Positions 62,135 to 64,000 of a DNA stretch of 64,000 bases are shown here, one piece after another. Location: NCBI GenBank assembly GCA_944324705.1, contig CALUXI010000002.1:1-64000 (forward strand), written 5' to 3'. The stretch is from an uncultured Acholeplasmatales bacterium (GTDB lineage: Bacteria > Bacillota_I > Bacilli_A > Acholeplasmatales > Anaeroplasmataceae). A program made the position numbers and the translations under genes. Under the pieces are notes generated by a model. That model worked only from the letters and a program-made list of their open reading frames with translations, did not search any database and was not told the DNA's origin. Positions within the stretch are counted from its first letter, which is position 1. Every line of letters begins with the position of its first letter.

Positions 62135-62146
62135 GTTCTCTTTTTT
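62124..62146 (+). terminator. Terminator of the arsR-type gene
   Basis: 7-bp stem AAAGAGA/TCTCTTT (62124-62130 and 62137-62143) with T run, overlapping the stop codon. Confidence 0.8.
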
Positions 62147-62147
62147 C

Positions 62148-62924
62148 TTACCCTAAGGCCACATCTAATATCATCATTAACAAAAAGCCTACCATTAAGC
62201 CTATAGTAGCTAAATTAGAATGTTTACCTGTTTGTGATTCAGGTATTAGTTCTTCTACTACTACATATATCATAGCTCCAGCCGCAAAACTTAAAAAATA
62301 AGGTAACAAGAAATTTAATTCTTTGACTAAGAAAAACATAACAATTGCGGCAATTGGTTCAACTATTCCGGAAAATAGACCATATAAAAAACTTCTACTC
62401 TTTTTACCTGTTGAAATGTAAAGAGGTAAAGATACTATTGCTCCTTCTGGTATATTTTGAATAGCTATACCAACCACTAAGGAAATTAAGGCCAAATACG
62501 ACAAATTATTACCACTAACAAAGCCAGCCAATATAGCTCCAACCGCTAAACCTTCCGGAATATTATGTAATGTTATACTGAAAAACAATAGTTTTGATTT
62601 CGATAAATGTGTTTTAATTCCTTCTGTTTCATTACTATCTAAATGTTGATGTGGTAATAAAGAATCAAATATTAATAAAAATATCATACCTAAGGCAAAA
62701 CCAATAGCTGCCGGTAACCAAGGCACTTCAAGACCACTAGCACTTGCCTCTTCAATAGAAGGGATAATTAAAGACCATATAGACGCCGCTATCATAACTC
62801 CTGCGGCAAAACCAATTAAAATCTTTTGGATTTTGGGATTTATTTCTTTTTTTAAAAAGAATACAAAAACTGCACCTAATAATGTCCCCATTAAAGGGAT
62901 TAGAACTAACCAAAGATTAACCAT
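62148..62924 (-). CDS. ZIP family metal transporter (zinc uptake, GufA-like)
   Basis: 258 residues with eight membrane segments. Metal-binding helices LHNIPEGLAVGAIL and IQNIPEGAIVS carry the HNxPEG signature of ZIP proteins. A short His-containing loop (PHQHLDSNE) lies between. Close to GufA/YgaP-like bacterial ZIPs. Strong AAAGGAG site. An 18-bp palindrome lies just upstream. It faces the arsR gene tail to tail, beside the metal efflux genes. Confidence 0.93.
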   Translation of the reverse strand: MVNLWLVLIPLMGTLLGAVFVFFLKKEINPKIQKILIGFAAGVMIAASIWSLIIPSIEEASASGLEVPWLPAAIGFALGMIFLLIFDSLLPHQHLDSNETEGIKTHLSKSKLLFFSITLHNIPEGLAVGAILAGFVSGNNLSYLALISLVVGIAIQNIPEGAIVSLPLYISTGKKSRSFLYGLFSGIVEPIAAIVMFFLVKELNFLLPYFLSFAAGAMIYVVVEELIPESQTGKHSNLATIGLMVGFLLMMILDVALG

Positions 62925-62937
62925 AATGCTCCTTTCT

Positions 62938-62955
62938 AGTTAGCATAAGCTAACT
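62938..62955. promoter_or_regulatory. Perfect palindrome in the leader of the ZIP gene
   Basis: AGTTAGC-N4-GCTAACT, 7-bp arms, a few bases before the AAAGGAG site. It may be an operator (metal regulator) or an RNA hairpin affecting translation. Confidence 0.45.
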
Positions 62956-62966
62956 CGAGTTTATTT

Positions 62967-62988
62967 AAAAACGTGCAAATAAGCACGT
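62967..62988 (-). terminator. Terminator of the perR-rubrerythrin transcript
   Basis: Perfect 6-bp stem ACGTGC/GCACGT (62971-62976 and 62983-62988) followed by TTTTAAAT on the minus strand. Confidence 0.75.
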
Positions 62989-62995
62989 CTTCTTA

Positions 62996-63529
62996 TTAAT
63001 AATTTTCAGCTCTTACTTCGAAGAATGATTGAGGATGAGCACATACAGGACATACAGCAGGAGCTTTTTTACCCATTACTAAATGGCCACAGTTACGGCA
63101 TTCCCATAATGTTTCTTCAGATTTAGCAAATACTTCATTTAAGTTTACATTAGAAAGTAATTTTCTATATCTTTCTTCATGAGCTTTTTCAATAGCAGCT
63201 ACAGCTCTGAATTGATATGCTAATTGTTTGAAACCTTCTTCTTCAGCTTCTTTAGCAAATCTGTCATACATATCTGTCCATTCGTAGTTTTCACCAGCAG
63301 CGGCAGCAGCTAAATTAGCAGGTGTATCACCTAATTCACCTAAAGCTTTGAACCATAATTTAGCATGTTCCATTTCGTTTTGTGCTGTTTTTTCGAAAAT
63401 AGCTGCAATTTGTTCATAGCCTTCTTTTCTAGCAACTGAAGCAAAATAAGTATACTTATTTCTAGCTTGAGATTCACCAGCAAATGCTTCTCTTAAATTC
63501 TTTTCTGTTTTTGAACCTTTTAATTCCAT
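62996..63529 (-). CDS. rbr: Rubrerythrin
   Basis: Peroxide-reducing di-iron protein of anaerobes and microaerophiles, 177 residues. Ferritin-like domain with iron ligands in [28 protein letters not shown] and [14 protein letters not shown], then a C-terminal rubredoxin-like iron site CRNCG and CPVC. Directly after perR and co-transcribed, so expected to be induced by peroxide. Confidence 0.97.
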   Translation of the reverse strand: MELKGSKTEKNLREAFAGESQARNKYTYFASVARKEGYEQIAAIFEKTAQNEMEHAKLWFKALGELGDTPANLAAAAAGENYEWTDMYDRFAKEAEEEGFKQLAYQFRAVAAIEKAHEERYRKLLSNVNLNEVFAKSEETLWECRNCGHLVMGKKAPAVCPVCAHPQSFFEVRAENY

Positions 63530-63533
63530 GTTT

Positions 63534-63911
63534 TTACCCTTTCTTTTCTTGACATTTTTTACAAATACCTGTAAATATCAATTCATATCCTTCAACATCA
63601 TATAAACTTGAAGAAGGTAAATCAATATTTGGTTGATAAGATACATCATATATTTGACCACAATTAGTACAAACAAAATGACTATGGTTTTTTGGTGATG
63701 TATCATATCTTAAAGCACCTTGAGGCATATTTATTTTAGTAAGTTTTCCCATATCTGTCAAGGCTTTAACATTTCTAAAAACAGTAGCCCTACCGATATT
63801 AGAATCTTGTTTTTTTACCTCTTCATAGATTTCATCACAGGTTGGATGATCTAGGCACTTTATAGTTTCAAGTATCAATTGTTTTTGATTAGTATTACGT
63901 GTTTTAATCAT
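63534..63911 (-). CDS. perR: Fur family regulator, PerR type
   Basis: 125 residues. Winged helix to about 75, then metal sites: [18 protein letters not shown] (HxH and zinc Cys pair) and CKKCQ at the end completing the Cys4 zinc site. The Asp in RYDT is characteristic of PerR, which senses peroxide by metal-catalysed histidine oxidation. First gene of the perR-rbr operon. Confidence 0.88.
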   Translation of the reverse strand: MIKTRNTNQKQLILETIKCLDHPTCDEIYEEVKKQDSNIGRATVFRNVKALTDMGKLTKINMPQGALRYDTSPKNHSHFVCTNCGQIYDVSYQPNIDLPSSSLYDVEGYELIFTGICKKCQEKKG

Positions 63912-63926
63912 TTAATCAACCCCTTA

Positions 63927-63973
63927 TTGATATCTTGTATCAATATTATAACATTTATTTTCTTATTAAACAA
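63927..63973 (-). promoter_or_regulatory. perR-rbr promoter with operator-like palindrome
   Basis: -35 TTGTTT (plus AAACAA 63968-63973), 17-base spacer, -10 TATAAT (plus ATTATA 63945-63950). A palindrome TTGATA-N5-TATCAA (63927-63943) covers the start point. It differs from the Bacillus PerR box (TTATAAT-N-ATTATAA); TTATAATATTGATA overlapping the -10 matches that only partly. The remaining bases to 64000 hold no gene. Confidence 0.55.
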
Positions 63974-64000
63974 GTTAAAAACTATATTTATTTTTATTAT

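Noticed and set aside
1-64000. Mycoplasma-type code (TGA = Trp)
   Set aside because: TGA serves as a working stop at several tight junctions (cdsA/dxr, DUF1538/PII, signal peptidase/next gene), and tryptophan is encoded by TGG.

Overview
The window is a stretch of strongly AT-rich bacterial chromosome from a low-GC Gram-positive organism, probably a Bacilli/Erysipelotrichia/RF39-like or other wall-bearing relative of the Mollicutes. The evidence is a T-box leader on thrS, DnaB/DnaI-type primosome genes, a Firmicutes-type tmk-holB-ricT-rsmI cluster, PhoP boxes of the Bacillus kind (TTTACA direct repeats with an 11-bp period), GGAGG-type ribosome binding sites, and TGA read as stop. No tRNA or rRNA gene was seen. 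Almost all genes lie on the minus strand.

Layout (the minus strand is read from high to low coordinates). 1-7.1 kb: a complete phosphate regulon, pstS-pstC-pstA-pstB-phoU-phoP-phoR, behind a three-repeat Pho box. PstS appears circularly permuted and PstA carries an extra PDZ-like domain. 7.2-8.6 kb: an AAA/DUF4143 ATPase broken by an in-frame TAG. 8.6-15.1 kb: a 2145-residue membrane-anchored repeat protein with a 717-bp perfectly identical internal duplication. 15.2-18.6 kb: an ABC-F ATPase, its partner gene and a frameshifted gene remnant. 18.7-28.8 kb: thrS with its T-box, and a replication/repair operon (yhbY, polA, nitroreductase, a mutM-coaE fusion, an unknown gene, dnaB, dnaI, and a protein with an L15-like C-terminus). 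29-37.8 kb: adhE under a Rex-like operator, galE, then the isoprenoid/phospholipid/site-2-protease group rseP-dxr-cdsA-uppS and a free-standing FakA-type domain. 37.9-45.5 kb: a Pr6Pr-type membrane protein, rplM-rpsI, two PII-like proteins with a DUF1538 transporter, YitT, metG and a MerR regulator. 45.6-49.5 kb: a MerR-controlled reductase/flavodoxin pair and a TasA/SipW-like secretion locus. 49.9-56 kb: rsmI, a TerB-like gene, trmN6, ricT, holB, tmk and a CoA-disulfide reductase. 56-59.5 kb: decaying accessory DNA (DUF234-ATPase tail, DUF1524/HNH fragment, nonsense-broken ABC transporter) around an intact second RNase III-like gene. 59.5-64 kb: a Zn/Cd-type P-ATPase with a separate metal-binding chaperone, an ArsR/CadC regulator, a ZIP transporter, rubrerythrin and PerR.

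The most striking single signal is the promoter of the TasA/SipW-like operon: perfect -35 (TTGACA) and -10 (TATAAT) boxes are separated by an 18-bp spacer whose last nine bases are a G homopolymer. Such a tract in so AT-rich a genome, placed where a one-base slip changes promoter spacing, strongly suggests phase-variable expression of a secreted fibre-like surface system. A terminator just upstream isolates the promoter, and the remnant of an IS66-type transposase lies beyond it.

Functionally the window combines housekeeping operons with conserved Firmicutes gene order, metal/oxidative/phosphate stress regulation with readable operators, and a few decaying accessory genes (at least five broken genes or fragments plus one IS remnant).
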